Source: Clostridia bacterium (GTDB lineage Bacteria > Bacillota > Clostridia > Christensenellales > Borkfalkiaceae). From it: a stretch of 64,000 bases of DNA. Numbering within the stretch: the stretch's first letter is position 1; every line of letters starts with the position of its first letter. The stretch covers positions 56,804 through 120,803 of the forward strand of contig JAFQJB010000004.1 in the NCBI GenBank assembly GCA_017397305.1, in the 5' to 3' direction. The position numbers and the translations under genes were made by a program. Of the stretch, positions 43,038-53,900 are shown in pieces. Under the pieces are notes generated by a model, which ran no database searches, was not told the origin of the DNA, and worked only from the letters and a program-made list of their open reading frames with translations.

Positions 43038-45134
43038 ATGACAGAAACTTTTAGAGTTTTTAAGACCACTGTCGGCGGAAGAGAACTCGTTGTAGAAACG
43101 GGCAAGTACGCTGAACAAACAAACGGCTCTTGCGTTGTAAAGTGCGGTGATACCGCAGTTATGGTTAACGTAACCATGGCAAGCGCACCCAGAGACGGTA
43201 TGGATTACTTCCCCCTGGGCGTTGATTTTGAAGAAAAGATGTATTCTATCGGCAAAATCCCCGGCGGATTCAAAAAGAGAGAAGGCAGAGCGTCTGATAA
43301 GGCAATTTTAACCAGTCGTCTTATCGATAGACCTATTAGACCTCTTTTCCCCAAGGGCTTATTTAACGACGTTATCGTTATTGCAACCGCTTTGTCAGTT
43401 GAACCCGACGTTCAACCCGAACCCCTTGCAATGCTCGGTAGTTCAATTGCAATCAGCATTTCGGACATTCCCTTTGCTGGTCCCACTGGTAGTGTTGTAG
43501 TAGGTCTTGTTGACGGCGAATACGTTATCAACCCCGATGAAGCACAAAGAGCAAAGAGTGACCTTACCTTAAACCTCGCTGGTACTAAAGATGCTATCAT
43601 GATGGTTGAAGCGGGTGCAAACGAAATTAGTGACGACCAAATGGTTGGCGCAATTTTGTTCGGTCACGAAGAAATCAAACGTCTTTGCGCTTTCCAAGAA
43701 GAAATCGTTAAAGAAATAGGCAAACCCAAAAGGGAAATGGAACTTTACCACGTTCCCGAAGAAATCGACAGCGCTGTTAGAGAATATGCTGACAAGATGC
43801 TCGACCAAGCACTCGACACTTTTGACCGTCATGAAAGACAAGCAGGTCAAGATAGAGTTGAAAAGGCTTGCCTCGAATACTTTGCTGACAAATTTGAAGG
43901 CAAAGAAAGAGAAATTAAAGATGCGCTCTACTATATGACCAAAGAAAAGGTTAGAGCAAAAATCACCAACACTGGTATCCGTCCCGACGGAAGAAAACTT
44001 GATGAAATTAGACATATTTGGTGTGAAGCAGGCGTTCTTCCCAGAGTTCACGGCTCAGGTGTGTTCACTAGAGGTATGACCCAAGTTCTTTCAACTTGTA
44101 CTTTGGGTATGCTCTCTGAAGCACAAAAACTTGAAGGTCTTGACGGCGAATCTGAAAAACGCTATATGCACCAATACAACATGCCGGGATATGCTTCTGG
44201 CGAAGCTAAACCTTTGAGAAGCCCTGGTAGACGTGAAATCGGTCACGGTGCACTTGCTGAACGTGCATTAGAACCTGTAATTCCTAGTGAAGAAGAATTC
44301 CCCTACGCAATAAGAATCGTTTCTGAAGTTATGAGTTCAAACGGTTCAACCTCACAAGGTAGCGTATGTGGTTCAACCCTAGCACTTATGGATGCTGGTG
44401 TTCCCATTAAAGCACCGGTTGCTGGTATTGCAATGGGTCTTATCAAGGATACCGAAACTGGTAAAGTATCTATCATGAGTGATATTCAAGGATTAGAAGA
44501 CTTCCTTGGCGATATGGACTTTAAGGTTGCTGGTACTGAAAAGGGTATCACCGCTATCCAAATGGATATTAAGATTAAAGGTATTGACGAGGCAATTTTG
44601 CGTCAAGCAATTGCACAAGCAAACGTAGGCAGACGTCATATCCTTGGTAAAATGCTTGAAGTTATCGATGCTCCTAGAGCAGAACTTTCTAAGTACGCAC
44701 CTAGAATTATTTCCTTCAACATCGACCCCGAAAAGATTGGCGACGTTGTAGGTAAGCAAGGTAAAGTAATCAACAAGATTATCGAAGAAACTGGTGTTAA
44801 GATTGATATTGACGACGACGGAAGAGTTAACATTGCATCAGTTGGCGATGGTGGCAATGCTGAAAGAGCAAAAGCAATCATCTTGTCAATTGCAAAAGAC
44901 CCCGAAGTTGGCGATATGTTCATTAGCGAAGTTGTAAGAATTTTACCTAAGGTTGGTGCATTCTGCGAACTCGCTCCCGGAAAAGACGGACTTATCCACA
45001 TCAGCAAAATGAGTGAAAAGAGAATCAACACTGTTGAAGAAGTATTGCATATCGGCGATAAAGTTAAGGTAGAAATCATCAAGATTGGTGAAAAGGGTAT
45101 CGACCTTAAACTTTTGGAAATCGTTAACGACTAA
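43038..45134 (+). CDS. pnp: Polyribonucleotide nucleotidyltransferase (PNPase)
   Basis: This 698-residue 3'-5' phosphorolytic exoribonuclease has two RNase PH domains (the second with GRREIGHGALAERAL and the SNGSTSQGSVCGSTLALMD run), then a KH domain (GKQGKVINKIIEETG, near residue 570) and an S1 domain (from about 620). It degrades mRNA in the degradosome. A GAAGGAG site precedes the ATG. It is followed by a hairpin, then ylxY. Confidence 0.97.
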   Translation: MTETFRVFKTTVGGRELVVETGKYAEQTNGSCVVKCGDTAVMVNVTMASAPRDGMDYFPLGVDFEEKMYSIGKIPGGFKKREGRASDKAILTSRLIDRPIRPLFPKGLFNDVIVIATALSVEPDVQPEPLAMLGSSIAISISDIPFAGPTGSVVVGLVDGEYVINPDEAQRAKSDLTLNLAGTKDAIMMVEAGANEISDDQMVGAILFGHEEIKRLCAFQEEIVKEIGKPKREMELYHVPEEIDSAVREYADKMLDQALDTFDRHERQAGQDRVEKACLEYFADKFEGKEREIKDALYYMTKEKVRAKITNTGIRPDGRKLDEIRHIWCEAGVLPRVHGSGVFTRGMTQVLSTCTLGMLSEAQKLEGLDGESEKRYMHQYNMPGYASGEAKPLRSPGRREIGHGALAERALEPVIPSEEEFPYAIRIVSEVMSSNGSTSQGSVCGSTLALMDAGVPIKAPVAGIAMGLIKDTETGKVSIMSDIQGLEDFLGDMDFKVAGTEKGITAIQMDIKIKGIDEAILRQAIAQANVGRRHILGKMLEVIDAPRAELSKYAPRIISFNIDPEKIGDVVGKQGKVINKIIEETGVKIDIDDDGRVNIASVGDGGNAERAKAIILSIAKDPEVGDMFISEVVRILPKVGAFCELAPGKDGLIHISKMSEKRINTVEEVLHIGDKVKVEIIKIGEKGIDLKLLEIVND

Positions 45135-45148
45135 TTTTATTTGACTAT

Positions 45149-45181
45149 AAAATATGCAAGGCGCTTTGCCTTGCATATTTT
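45149..45181 (+). terminator. Terminator after pnp
   Basis: A 14-bp perfect stem (45149-45162 with 45168-45181) with a 5-base loop. The T tail is short. Confidence 0.75.
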
Positions 45182-45250
45182 GTTTGTTTAGATATTATAA
45201 GTTATTTTACCGCTAAACTTAAGCATATAATTGCATAGAGGTGGCGGTAT

Positions 45251-45973
45251 ATGAAGATAATAAATAAAAGAATAACGATAATAACCAACGCAATCTTATT
45301 TTTGGTTATGATTGCCGTGTTTTCGATAGGGTTTTTGCCCCAAAGTGTAGCACCTATGTACGGCGGTAACGAGATAGGTGCAATCTATAACGGCAATCGC
45401 GAAAATAGGAACGTTTCGCTTATGTTCAACGTGTATGAAAACACCAAGGTTGTTAACGGCATTTTGGACGTTTTAAGTGAAAAGGGAGCAAAGGCGACCT
45501 TTTTTGTGGGCGGTTGCTGGGCGGACGATAACGAGCAAACGTTAAAACGAATAGTTGCTGAGGGACACGAGATAGCAAACCACGGCTATTTCCATAAGGA
45601 CCACGCAAAGCTTGACGTTAAACAAAATGAGCAAGAAATTTCGCTTGCTGACACTGTGATTTATGCACTGTCGGGGGTAAAACCTACGCTGTTTGCACCG
45701 CCATCGGGCAGTTTTTCGGTTGCAACACTTGAAGTTGCGTTTAATTTAGGTTATAAGGTCATTATGTGGTCCAAAGACACGATAGACTGGCGGGATTCTA
45801 ACCATCAAACCTTAATAACTCGTGCAACAAAAAACGCAACCAACGGCGATTTGATTTTAATGCACCCAAAAGCACACACTTTGTCGGTTTTACCTCAAAT
45901 TATAGATTTTTATAAGCAAAACGGCTTTAACTTAGTAACCGTCAGCGAAAACGTTGGCGAAATTGGAGAATGA
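45251..45973 (+). CDS. ylxY: YlxY-type polysaccharide deacetylase-like protein, probably inactive site
   Basis: This 240-residue protein has an N-terminal membrane anchor (about residues 9-28) and a NodB-like domain. The first NodB motif (TFDDG) reads MFNV here (58-61), losing both Asp residues needed for catalysis and metal binding. His111 and His115 of the HxxxH motif are kept, and the Arg of the R-P-Y motif is replaced by Ala. The position between pnp and an M16 peptidase matches Bacillus ylxY. It is probably a non-catalytic wall-binding or regulatory homologue. A GAGGTGG site precedes the start. Confidence 0.83.
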   Translation: MKIINKRITIITNAILFLVMIAVFSIGFLPQSVAPMYGGNEIGAIYNGNRENRNVSLMFNVYENTKVVNGILDVLSEKGAKATFFVGGCWADDNEQTLKRIVAEGHEIANHGYFHKDHAKLDVKQNEQEISLADTVIYALSGVKPTLFAPPSGSFSVATLEVAFNLGYKVIMWSKDTIDWRDSNHQTLITRATKNATNGDLILMHPKAHTLSVLPQIIDFYKQNGFNLVTVSENVGEIGE

Positions 45974-45974
45974 T

Positions 45975-47216
45975 ATGGGTTTTTATAAAAAATACGATAA
46001 CGGACTTAGATTGATTGTAAACAAACTTGAAGGTTTTCAATCGGTGTCGGCGGGCGTTCTTGTAAAAACGGGCAGTATAAACGAAATGACGGAAGAAAAC
46101 GGCATTTCTCACTTTATCGAGCACGTTATGTTTAAGGGCACTTCAAAACGTTCGTCATTTGAAATTTCCGATTATATAGATAGAATAGGCGCGCAAATAA
46201 ACGCGTTTACCTCAAAAGAACTAACTTGCTATTACACCAAGTCTACCAAAGATAGATTAAACGATAGTTTGGAAGTTTTGGCGGATATTTTCTTTGATTC
46301 TACCTTTAAAAAGGAAGAACTTGAAAAGGAAAAGGGTGTAATAATCGAAGAAATAAATATGAGCGAAGATACCCCTGAGGACTTGCTTTTCGACCTTCTT
46401 GCAAAAAGTTATTATGGCAGTGCGGGGCTTGGACAAACTATTTTAGGACCCTCGAAAAACATAAGGCACTTTAACCAAAACAACATTAAAAGTTATATGG
46501 ACAAGTACTATACGGCTGATAACGTTGTAATTTCAATCGCTGGCAACGTGGACGAAGAGCAGACTGAGAAAACCATTGAAGAGTTGTTCGCAAAAAGATT
46601 TTCTAATAAAAAAAGTGCTGAACAAGTAAAAAGTAAAAGCGGAAAACCCGCCCACCTACATTTAAGCAAACGCATCGAGCAATCACATATCGGCTTTGCG
46701 TTAAAGGGCTTAAAAATGGGGGACGAAAAGTCGGATGCTCTCTCTATTGCAAACGCAGTTTTAGGCGGTGGTATGAGCAGTAGATTGTTCCAAAAAATTC
46801 GTGAAGTATTAGGGCTTGCGTATAGTGTTTACTCATACCCGTCGGCTTATAAAAACGACGGTGTGATAGAAATTTATGCGGGGGTTAACACCGATTACAG
46901 AGATTTAGCAACCAATGCAATTGCCGAAGAAGTTAGAAAGTTTAAAAAAGACGGTGTTACCGAGCAAGAGTTTTTGCGTGCTAAAGAGCAACTAAAAAGT
47001 TCTACCATTTTCGGTAGGGAAAGCACCTCTTCGCAAATGCTTGTGCACGGCAAATATATGATTTACCTTGGCAAGCAGTTTGATTACGACGACCGCATAG
47101 ATAAACTTGATGCGATTACGTTAAACGACGTCAACGAAATAATAGAAAAGCACTTTGACATCGATAAGGCTTCTACCGCAACGGTAGGTCCTAAAAGAAC
47201 GTCGCTAAAGATATAA
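45975..47216 (+). CDS. mlpA: M16-family zinc peptidase (MlpA/YmxG-like)
   Basis: This 413-residue pitrilysin-type protease has HFIEH (46-50), the inverted zinc motif with catalytic Glu, and a downstream Glu near residue 125 in EEINMSEDTPED. It ends with the R-Y-like motif region of the second domain. The start at 45975 has a TTGGAG site 6 bases upstream and lies 1 base after the ylxY stop; the longer frame to 45954 overlaps ylxY without a site. The gene order pnp-ylxY-mlpA is conserved in Firmicutes. Confidence 0.92.
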   Translation: MGFYKKYDNGLRLIVNKLEGFQSVSAGVLVKTGSINEMTEENGISHFIEHVMFKGTSKRSSFEISDYIDRIGAQINAFTSKELTCYYTKSTKDRLNDSLEVLADIFFDSTFKKEELEKEKGVIIEEINMSEDTPEDLLFDLLAKSYYGSAGLGQTILGPSKNIRHFNQNNIKSYMDKYYTADNVVISIAGNVDEEQTEKTIEELFAKRFSNKKSAEQVKSKSGKPAHLHLSKRIEQSHIGFALKGLKMGDEKSDALSIANAVLGGGMSSRLFQKIREVLGLAYSVYSYPSAYKNDGVIEIYAGVNTDYRDLATNAIAEEVRKFKKDGVTEQEFLRAKEQLKSSTIFGRESTSSQMLVHGKYMIYLGKQFDYDDRIDKLDAITLNDVNEIIEKHFDIDKASTATVGPKRTSLKI

Positions 47217-47222
47217 AATTAT

Positions 47223-47252
47223 GGACTTTTCCACGTGGGAAAGTCCTTTTTT
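47223..47252 (+). terminator. Terminator after the M16 peptidase gene
   Basis: GGACTTTTCCAC and GTGGGAAAGTCC form a 12-bp near-perfect palindrome followed by six T. Confidence 0.85.
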
Positions 47253-47278
47253 ATTGCCGAAAAGAATATATATTTATT

Positions 47279-48271
47279 ATGAAATTTATAAGAATCATAT
47301 TGTCGGTAATTTTAGTTTTTTGTTCTATATTCACCTTTACTTTCGGTTGGAAAAAAATTTCCGCAACTAAACTTGACGACAAAAGCGCGGAGTATCAAGG
47401 CATACTAAACGTCTGGCACGTTGACGGGTTTGAAGGGGGAGTTGGGTCTAGGCGTCAGTTTTTATTAAATCGCGCTATCGAGTTTGAAAAACAAAATAGC
47501 GGAGTGCTTGTTATGGTGTCCAACTTTACGTTTGAGGGGATTAATGAAAGATTAGCTAAGGGCGAATATCCCGACTTAATCTCTTTTAGTTTAGGTGTAA
47601 ACGTTGACCGCACTTTAAGGCTGGATTGTAAAAACCTATCTAATGGCGGGTTTGTTGGGGATAAAGCATATGCGACGGCATGGTGTAGGGGCGGATACGT
47701 GCTGATTGCAAACGCGTCCAAAACAATTTCATTTCCCGACCACTTCGACAGTATAACCGTATCGCAAGCCGAATACACTGAACCCCTTGTAGCGTTCGTT
47801 TTAGAGGGGTTTAGAGCAAAAAAAGTCAGCGTAAAAAAGCCTATCGACGCCTATTACGATTTCGTTAACGGCAATACCGATTATCTTTTGGGAACTCAGC
47901 GTGACCTTATAAGACTTAACAACCGCAACTTCGACGTCGCAGTTCGACCGCTAAAAGAGTTTAACGATTTAATTCAATACGTTGCGATAACCACCGATAG
48001 CGAGCAAAAAAACTTTTATGCACAAAAATTCGTGCGGTTTTTAACCGAGGAGAGTACGCAAAAGAAACTTGATAAAATTGGAATGTTTTCTTGCTATTAT
48101 TCGGTGGGGTATGACAACGCACACTATTTGGAGATGGAAAAGGTGAAAACAGGTAGTACTTTATCGGCGTTTATTTCGTCGGTGCAACTCTTAGAGTTGC
48201 AAGATTATTCTAAGTCTATTGCACTAGGGGAAAAAGACGACGTAAATAAAATAAAAAATATGCTCGTTTAA
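47279..48271 (+). CDS. Exported extracellular solute-binding-protein-like protein
   Basis: This 330-residue protein begins with a hydrophobic signal or anchor (residues 5-23) without a lipobox Cys. NVWHVDGFEGGVGSR, FEKQNSGV and GEYPDLISF resemble ABC sugar-binding proteins. The family usually has about 400 residues, and no permease genes lie nearby, so it may be a derived sensor or wall protein. No ribosome site is seen, and the ATG lies only 26 bases after a terminator T tract; how it is translated is unclear. It is unexpected in this housekeeping cluster. Confidence 0.65.
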   Translation: MKFIRIILSVILVFCSIFTFTFGWKKISATKLDDKSAEYQGILNVWHVDGFEGGVGSRRQFLLNRAIEFEKQNSGVLVMVSNFTFEGINERLAKGEYPDLISFSLGVNVDRTLRLDCKNLSNGGFVGDKAYATAWCRGGYVLIANASKTISFPDHFDSITVSQAEYTEPLVAFVLEGFRAKKVSVKKPIDAYYDFVNGNTDYLLGTQRDLIRLNNRNFDVAVRPLKEFNDLIQYVAITTDSEQKNFYAQKFVRFLTEESTQKKLDKIGMFSCYYSVGYDNAHYLEMEKVKTGSTLSAFISSVQLLELQDYSKSIALGEKDDVNKIKNMLV

Positions 48272-48273
48272 TC

Positions 48274-48302
48274 TTGAAAATTTGAAAAAAATATAGTAAA
48301 AT
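48274..48302 (+). promoter_or_regulatory. Promoter of the murB-PHP-whiA-dnaE operon
   Basis: TTGAAA (48274-48279) and TAAAAT (48297-48302) with a 17-base spacer, 15 bases before the murB start. It overlaps the previous stop codon by no more than a few bases. Confidence 0.7.
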
Positions 48303-48317
48303 GATATAAGGAGTTAT

Positions 48318-49211
48318 ATGGGGTTTAAAACAGAACTTGAAAACTTTACCCTTTCAAAAATCTTGTATGACGTACCTATGAAAAAACACACGTCCTTCGG
48401 GGTGGGTGGAAAGGCAAAATATTTTACTAAGGTCGATAGCCTTTGTGCCTTGAATAGTTTAATTCAAACGGCAAAGCGGTATAAAGTTAAGTATAAAGTT
48501 ATCGGCAACGGCAGTAATCTTTTAGTCAGCGACATGGGGTTTAACGGGCTTGTAATTTGCACTAAGGGGCTTGACGACGTTTATTTTAAGCGTGAACAAG
48601 TGCGTGCAATGGCGGGCGTGAAAATAGAAAAACTGTTGTCCTTTTGTCTAAAAAACCGACTTAGCGGTATAGAATCACTTGCGGGTATTCCCGCAACGGT
48701 GGGCGGTGCTGTGGTTATGAACGCAAGTGCGTTCGGGCGGAGTATAAGCGACCACATTGCCGAAGTAGAAACGTTAAAAGACGGTAAGATAAAAAAGTAT
48801 TATAAGAACGAGTGTAAGTTTGAATACCGAAAGAGCAGATTTTATCACTCGAAAGAAACCATAGTGTCGGCAACCTTTAACTTTAGGGAAGAAGACCCAC
48901 AACGTATAATCAGTGCAATTAATAGTTATAGGGAGCACAGAAACAATTTTCACCCACAGGGAAGAAGTTGTGGCTCGGTTTTTAAAAATCCTAAACCCGA
49001 AAGGGCGGGAGAACTTATTGACAGGGCAGGGCTTAAAGGCTTGCGGTTTGGCGGTGCAAGGGTATCACTAAAGCACGGCAACTTTATAGTGACCGATAAA
49101 AACGCGTCGGCGACCGACGTTTATCACCTTATATTACACGTAAAAGAAAAAGTCGAACAATTATTCGGCGTCCAACTGTTTGAGGAGGTCGAATACGTAG
49201 GAGAATTTTAA
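48318..49211 (+). CDS. murB: UDP-N-acetylenolpyruvoylglucosamine reductase
   Basis: This 297-residue flavoenzyme reduces UDP-GlcNAc-enolpyruvate to UDP-MurNAc, the second committed step of peptidoglycan synthesis. TSFGVGGKA (near residue 25) and VIGNGSNLL are FAD-site segments; SGIESLAGIPATVGGA is diagnostic; RSCGSVFKNP (near 215) and AGLKGLRFGGARVS complete the type II enzyme. An ATAAGGAG site precedes the start. It overlaps the PHP gene by 1 base. Confidence 0.96.
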   Translation: MGFKTELENFTLSKILYDVPMKKHTSFGVGGKAKYFTKVDSLCALNSLIQTAKRYKVKYKVIGNGSNLLVSDMGFNGLVICTKGLDDVYFKREQVRAMAGVKIEKLLSFCLKNRLSGIESLAGIPATVGGAVVMNASAFGRSISDHIAEVETLKDGKIKKYYKNECKFEYRKSRFYHSKETIVSATFNFREEDPQRIISAINSYREHRNNFHPQGRSCGSVFKNPKPERAGELIDRAGLKGLRFGGARVSLKHGNFIVTDKNASATDVYHLILHVKEKVEQLFGVQLFEEVEYVGEF

Positions 49212-49984
49212 TGAAGTTAACAGCCGATTACCATACGCATACGGTATTTAGCCACGGCAAAGGGAGTATTTTGGATAATGCCCTTTCCGCAAAAGAGAAG
49301 GGCTTAAAAGAGATTGGTATATCCGACCACGGCTTTGCTCACCCCGCTTTTGGTTTAAGGAATAGAAAGATACCCAAAATGCGCTTAGAATGTGACGAAG
49401 CCACAAAAGAAACGGGTGTTAAAGTTCTTCTCGGCATAGAGTCAAATATTATCGGCACAAACGGAGTGGTTGACCTTAAAGAAAAGATGTACGACCACTT
49501 TGATATATTCCTTGCTGGCATTCATAAGTTCGTTATGTATAAGCCGAACAGTATTTTCCCTCTTGCAATTCCAAATCTTACCGCCGCAACTTTTAAGAAA
49601 AAGGAAGTGTCGGCACGACTAATAAAGAATAATACCAAAACGTTTATAAACGTTATAAAGAAAAACCCCGTGGACGTTATAACCCACTTAAACTTTTGTT
49701 GTTATGCTGATGCGGTTGAAGTGGCAAAGGCTTGCGCTGATTACGGCACTTACTTAGAAATAAGCACCAAAAAACTTCACCTTACCGATGAAGAATTCTA
49801 CGCAATATTGAAAACTGGCGTAAGGTTCGTTATCAATTCGGACGCGCACACCCCCGACCGCGTGGGTGACGTTAAACTTGCGGAAAAAATTCTTTCCATC
49901 GTCGACATTCCTAAAGATAGGATAGATAATATCGACGGCAAACTTCCCGATTTTAGATTTAGAAGGTTTAAGGAGGGAAGGTAA
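49211..49984 (+). CDS. PHP-domain phosphoesterase (YcdX/HisK-like)
   Basis: This 257-residue PHP protein has DYHTHTVFSHGKG (residues 5-17, metal ligands), ISDHGFAHPAFG, ITHLNFC and INSDAHTPDRVGD near residue 210. Members are trinuclear-metal phosphatases, including histidinol phosphatases and YcdX. No his genes are nearby. It is translationally coupled to murB (1-base overlap) and followed directly by whiA. Confidence 0.87.
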   Translation: MKLTADYHTHTVFSHGKGSILDNALSAKEKGLKEIGISDHGFAHPAFGLRNRKIPKMRLECDEATKETGVKVLLGIESNIIGTNGVVDLKEKMYDHFDIFLAGIHKFVMYKPNSIFPLAIPNLTAATFKKKEVSARLIKNNTKTFINVIKKNPVDVITHLNFCCYADAVEVAKACADYGTYLEISTKKLHLTDEEFYAILKTGVRFVINSDAHTPDRVGDVKLAEKILSIVDIPKDRIDNIDGKLPDFRFRRFKEGR

Positions 49985-50926
49985 GTGAATTTTGGTGACA
50001 CTATAAAAAAAGAGATTTTGTCCAAAATCATAAAGGAAAACCACTGCAAAAAGGCGTTCATTGCCGGCATAATAAGAGGGACGGGTGCGCTTTACGAAAA
50101 GGACGGCGAACTTGGGTTAGAGTTTTCGGTTGCCGATGAAATGACGGCAATGTTTATAACTAACGTATTTAGAACGCTTTTTAGATACGAAGTTAGGGAA
50201 ATGTCGGTAAGTGAGGACAGGCTTAACAAAAAGGACAAGTTTACCCTAAATATAAGTGGCGAACGCACTATCGAGATACTAATCGAACTTGAAATCTTGA
50301 TAGAAAGAAAGGGCGATATCGAACTAAACCTTGATATGTACGGGCAAATGACCAAAAGAGATTGTTGCCTCCGTGCATTTATTAGGGGACTTTTCGTGGC
50401 GGTTGGCGGATGCACAATTCCGCAAAAGAAGGACACGACGACGGGGTATCACTTAGAACTTGTGTTCTCGCATTATACCCCCGCGTTAAAGACAAGCGAA
50501 AAACTTGCCGAGCACAACGTTTTAACAAAGATAACAAAACGAAGAGATAGTTATATCGTGTACATTAAGAGTGCGGAGGAAATAAAAGACTTTATAGCCT
50601 TTTTGCCCGCGCCAGTAGCGGTGCTAAAACTTACCGATTTTATGATAAATAGGGAGTTAAAAAACCGCTCCAATAGACAAAAAAATTGCGATATAGCAAA
50701 CGTTAATAAGCAGGTGGAGGCATCTGCAAGACAGCTTGAGGCGATTGAAAAAATATCTTCAACAATTGGGCTAGAAACCTTAAAAGATGATTTGAGAAGG
50801 ACGGCGGTTGCAAGAAAGGAAAACCCCGATTTAACGCTTGGCGAACTTGCTGAAGAATTAAAGATAAGCAAAAGTTGTCTAAATCATAGACTAAGAAAAC
50901 TTATAGTAATAGCAGAAGAATTATAA
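49985..50926 (+). CDS. whiA: DNA-binding protein WhiA
   Basis: This 313-residue protein has a LAGLIDADG-like N-terminal domain (residues 20-200) and a C-terminal helix-turn-helix (LTLGELAEELKISKSCLNHRLRKL). WhiA controls sporulation septation in actinomycetes and affects cell division in Firmicutes. It begins with GTG directly after the PHP stop codon, with an AAGGAGG site. The usual upstream partners rapZ and yvcK are absent from this locus. Confidence 0.93.
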   Translation: MNFGDTIKKEILSKIIKENHCKKAFIAGIIRGTGALYEKDGELGLEFSVADEMTAMFITNVFRTLFRYEVREMSVSEDRLNKKDKFTLNISGERTIEILIELEILIERKGDIELNLDMYGQMTKRDCCLRAFIRGLFVAVGGCTIPQKKDTTTGYHLELVFSHYTPALKTSEKLAEHNVLTKITKRRDSYIVYIKSAEEIKDFIAFLPAPVAVLKLTDFMINRELKNRSNRQKNCDIANVNKQVEASARQLEAIEKISSTIGLETLKDDLRRTAVARKENPDLTLGELAEELKISKSCLNHRLRKLIVIAEEL

Positions 50927-50946
50927 TAAAAACAAGGGAAAACGTT

Positions 50947-53900
50947 ATGTCAGATTTCGTACATTTACATTTGCATACTGAATATAGCCTTTTAGACGGT
51001 GCAACCAGAATTGATAGGTTGTTTACAAACGTTAAAGAAAAGGGTATGGATACCATTGCTATAACCGACCATGGAAACATGTTCGGTACTTTATATTTTG
51101 CTGAAGAAGCCAAAAAGGCAGGTGTAAAGTGTATTATCGGTTGTGAAATGTACGTTTGCGACGATTACCTTGAGAAAACTGGAAAACAAAACTTTGACCA
51201 CTTAATTTTACTTTGTAAAAATAAAAAGGGATATAAAAACCTTATCAAATTAGATTCTATTGCATACGTAGACGGGTTTCATTATAAACCGCGCATAGAC
51301 TATAAAACCTTAAAAGAACACAGCGAAGGATTAATTTGCCTTTCTGCTTGCCTTGCGGGAAGGGTTGCTAAACGTCTTTTAGAAGGCGATTATGACGGTG
51401 CAAAACAAACCGCATTATACTTGCAAAGTGTTTACGGCGAAGATTTTTATTTGGAAATTCAAGACCACGGTTTAGCAGAACAAAAGCGTATAAACCCTTT
51501 ACTTATTAAACTTTCTAATGAAACGGGTATTCCACTTGTTGCCACAAACGACGTGCATTATTTAGAGCGTGAAGATGCTGAAATGCAAGACGTTCTTATG
51601 TGTATAAGTATGAAAACCACGATTGACGACCCAACAAGACTTAAAATGGAAAGCGACCAATCGTATTTAAAAACCCCGGAAGAGATGAAAAATCTTTTTT
51701 CATACTTACCGCAAGCAATAGAAAACACGGTCAAGATTGCTGAAAAGGTTACTGAAGAAGTTTTTGATTTAACTAAAAAGGGAGAGCCGATTAGAGACCT
51801 TTCTCTTATCCCTAAATATTATCCGGAAGACGGCAGTTCCCCTAAAGACTTTTTATATAAACTTGCAAGCGAAGGGCTTAAAAAACGTTATCCCGTTATC
51901 ACCAAGGAAATTCAAGATAGGTTTGATTACGAGTTTGACGTTATAAGTTCAATGGGTTTTTGCGATTATTATCTTATCGTTTGGGACTTTATTAACTATG
52001 CAAGAAGCGTTGATATTCCCGTAGGTGCTGGTCGTGGCTCTGGTGTAGGAAGTATTATTGCGTATTCAGTTGGAATAACCGACGTTGAACCGCTTAGATA
52101 TAACCTTATTTTTGAAAGGTTTTTGAACCGTGAACGCGTTAGTATGCCTGACTTTGACGTTGATATTTCGGATGCACGCAGGGGTGAAGTTGTTGAATAC
52201 GTTAGAAATAAATACGGTCACGATAAAGTTGCCCAAATCGTAACGTTTGGAACACTTGCTGCAAAACTTGCCATCAAAGACGTTGGTAGGGTATATAGAG
52301 TGCCTTATGCTGAAACGGACAAAATAACTAAACTTATGGATGCAAAGTATAGCGTTGACCAAAACTTTGGCTTTAAAAAGACTAAAGACGGGGAAGACGT
52401 TAGCATTAAAGAACTTGTGGAAATGTACAACCAAGATGAAACCGTTAAAAAGGTTGTCGACATGGCAAGGCGTGTTGAAGATATGCCAAGGCAAACGGGT
52501 ATGCACGCGGCGGGTGTGGTTATTTGTGAAAAACCGATTATGGAAAACGTTCCTTTGCAAAGGAACGGAGATGACGTTACCACTCAGTTTGATATGATTG
52601 AAGTTGAAGCCCTTGGTATGCTAAAAATGGACTTTTTGGGGCTTAGAACTTTAACCGACGTGCAACTTGCTTGTAAATACGCTGAACAAGATTTCGGCAT
52701 ACACATTGATTTCCACGAATTAGGGTATGAAGATAAAGAAACCTATGACCTTATTGGTGCGGGCGAAACGGACGGGGTGTTCCAACTTGAAAGCCCCGGT
52801 ATGAAACGATTTATGGCAAGCCTTAAACCGTCCACCTTTGAAGATATTATAGCGGGTATTTCTTTATATCGCCCAGGGCCTATGGATTCTATACCGCAAT
52901 ATATAGAAAACAAACATAATCCTGAAAAAGTGACTTACGACCACCCCTTGCTTGAACCGATTTTGAAAAACAGTTATGGTATACTTGTTTATCAAGAACA
53001 GGTTATGCAAATATGTCAAAATCTCGGTGGCTTTACCCTAGGTCATGCTGACGTTGTTAGAAAAGCAATGGGTAAAAAGAAAGTTGAGATTATGGAACAG
53101 CAAAAGAGCATATTCGTTTACGGTGGTATTAATGAAAACACGGGTATGCCCGTTGACGGTGCAATTAAACGTGGTGTTCCTGAAGATGTTGCAATAAAGG
53201 TTTACGATAATATGAAACCATTTGCAAGGTATGCGTTTAACAAATCGCACGCGGCTGCGTACGCAGTGCTTGCATATCAAACGGCTTATCTTAAACGCTA
53301 TTATCCCGTGCAATTTTTCTGTTCAATCTTAAATAACAGAATTGATAAAATTGAAGAAATTTCTAAATACTTAACCTATCTTAAAAGCAAAGCAACGGAA
53401 GTTTTGCCCCCGGATATAAATAAGAGTAATGCATACTTTAAGACGGAAAATAACGGACTTCGTTTTGGACTTGTAGGGCTTAAAAACGTTGGGCTTGGCG
53501 TTATTAACGAGATTGTTAAGGAACGTGAAAATAGTGGCGATTTTACTTCGTTTGAAGACTTTATCAATAGATGTATCGGCTTTGGTATCAATAAAAGACT
53601 GGTTGAAAGTTTAATTCTTGCTGGCGCGTTCGACAACTTTGGTGTAAATAGAAGAACACTTATGAGCGTTTACGCCGATTATATGGATAGAATTTCTTCG
53701 GCAAACAAGAAAAAGGACAACTTCCAAATAAGCCTTTTCGGTACTATATTGGAAGAGGACGAGGGACTAAAGCTCGAATATCCAAAGATGAGCGAGTATT
53801 CCTCAAAAGAAAAGTTGTCGCTCGAAAAGACCGTTCTTGGTATTTATCTATCAGGTCACCCGCTATCCGATTTCAAAAAGCAGTTCGACCGCTTTTCGTT

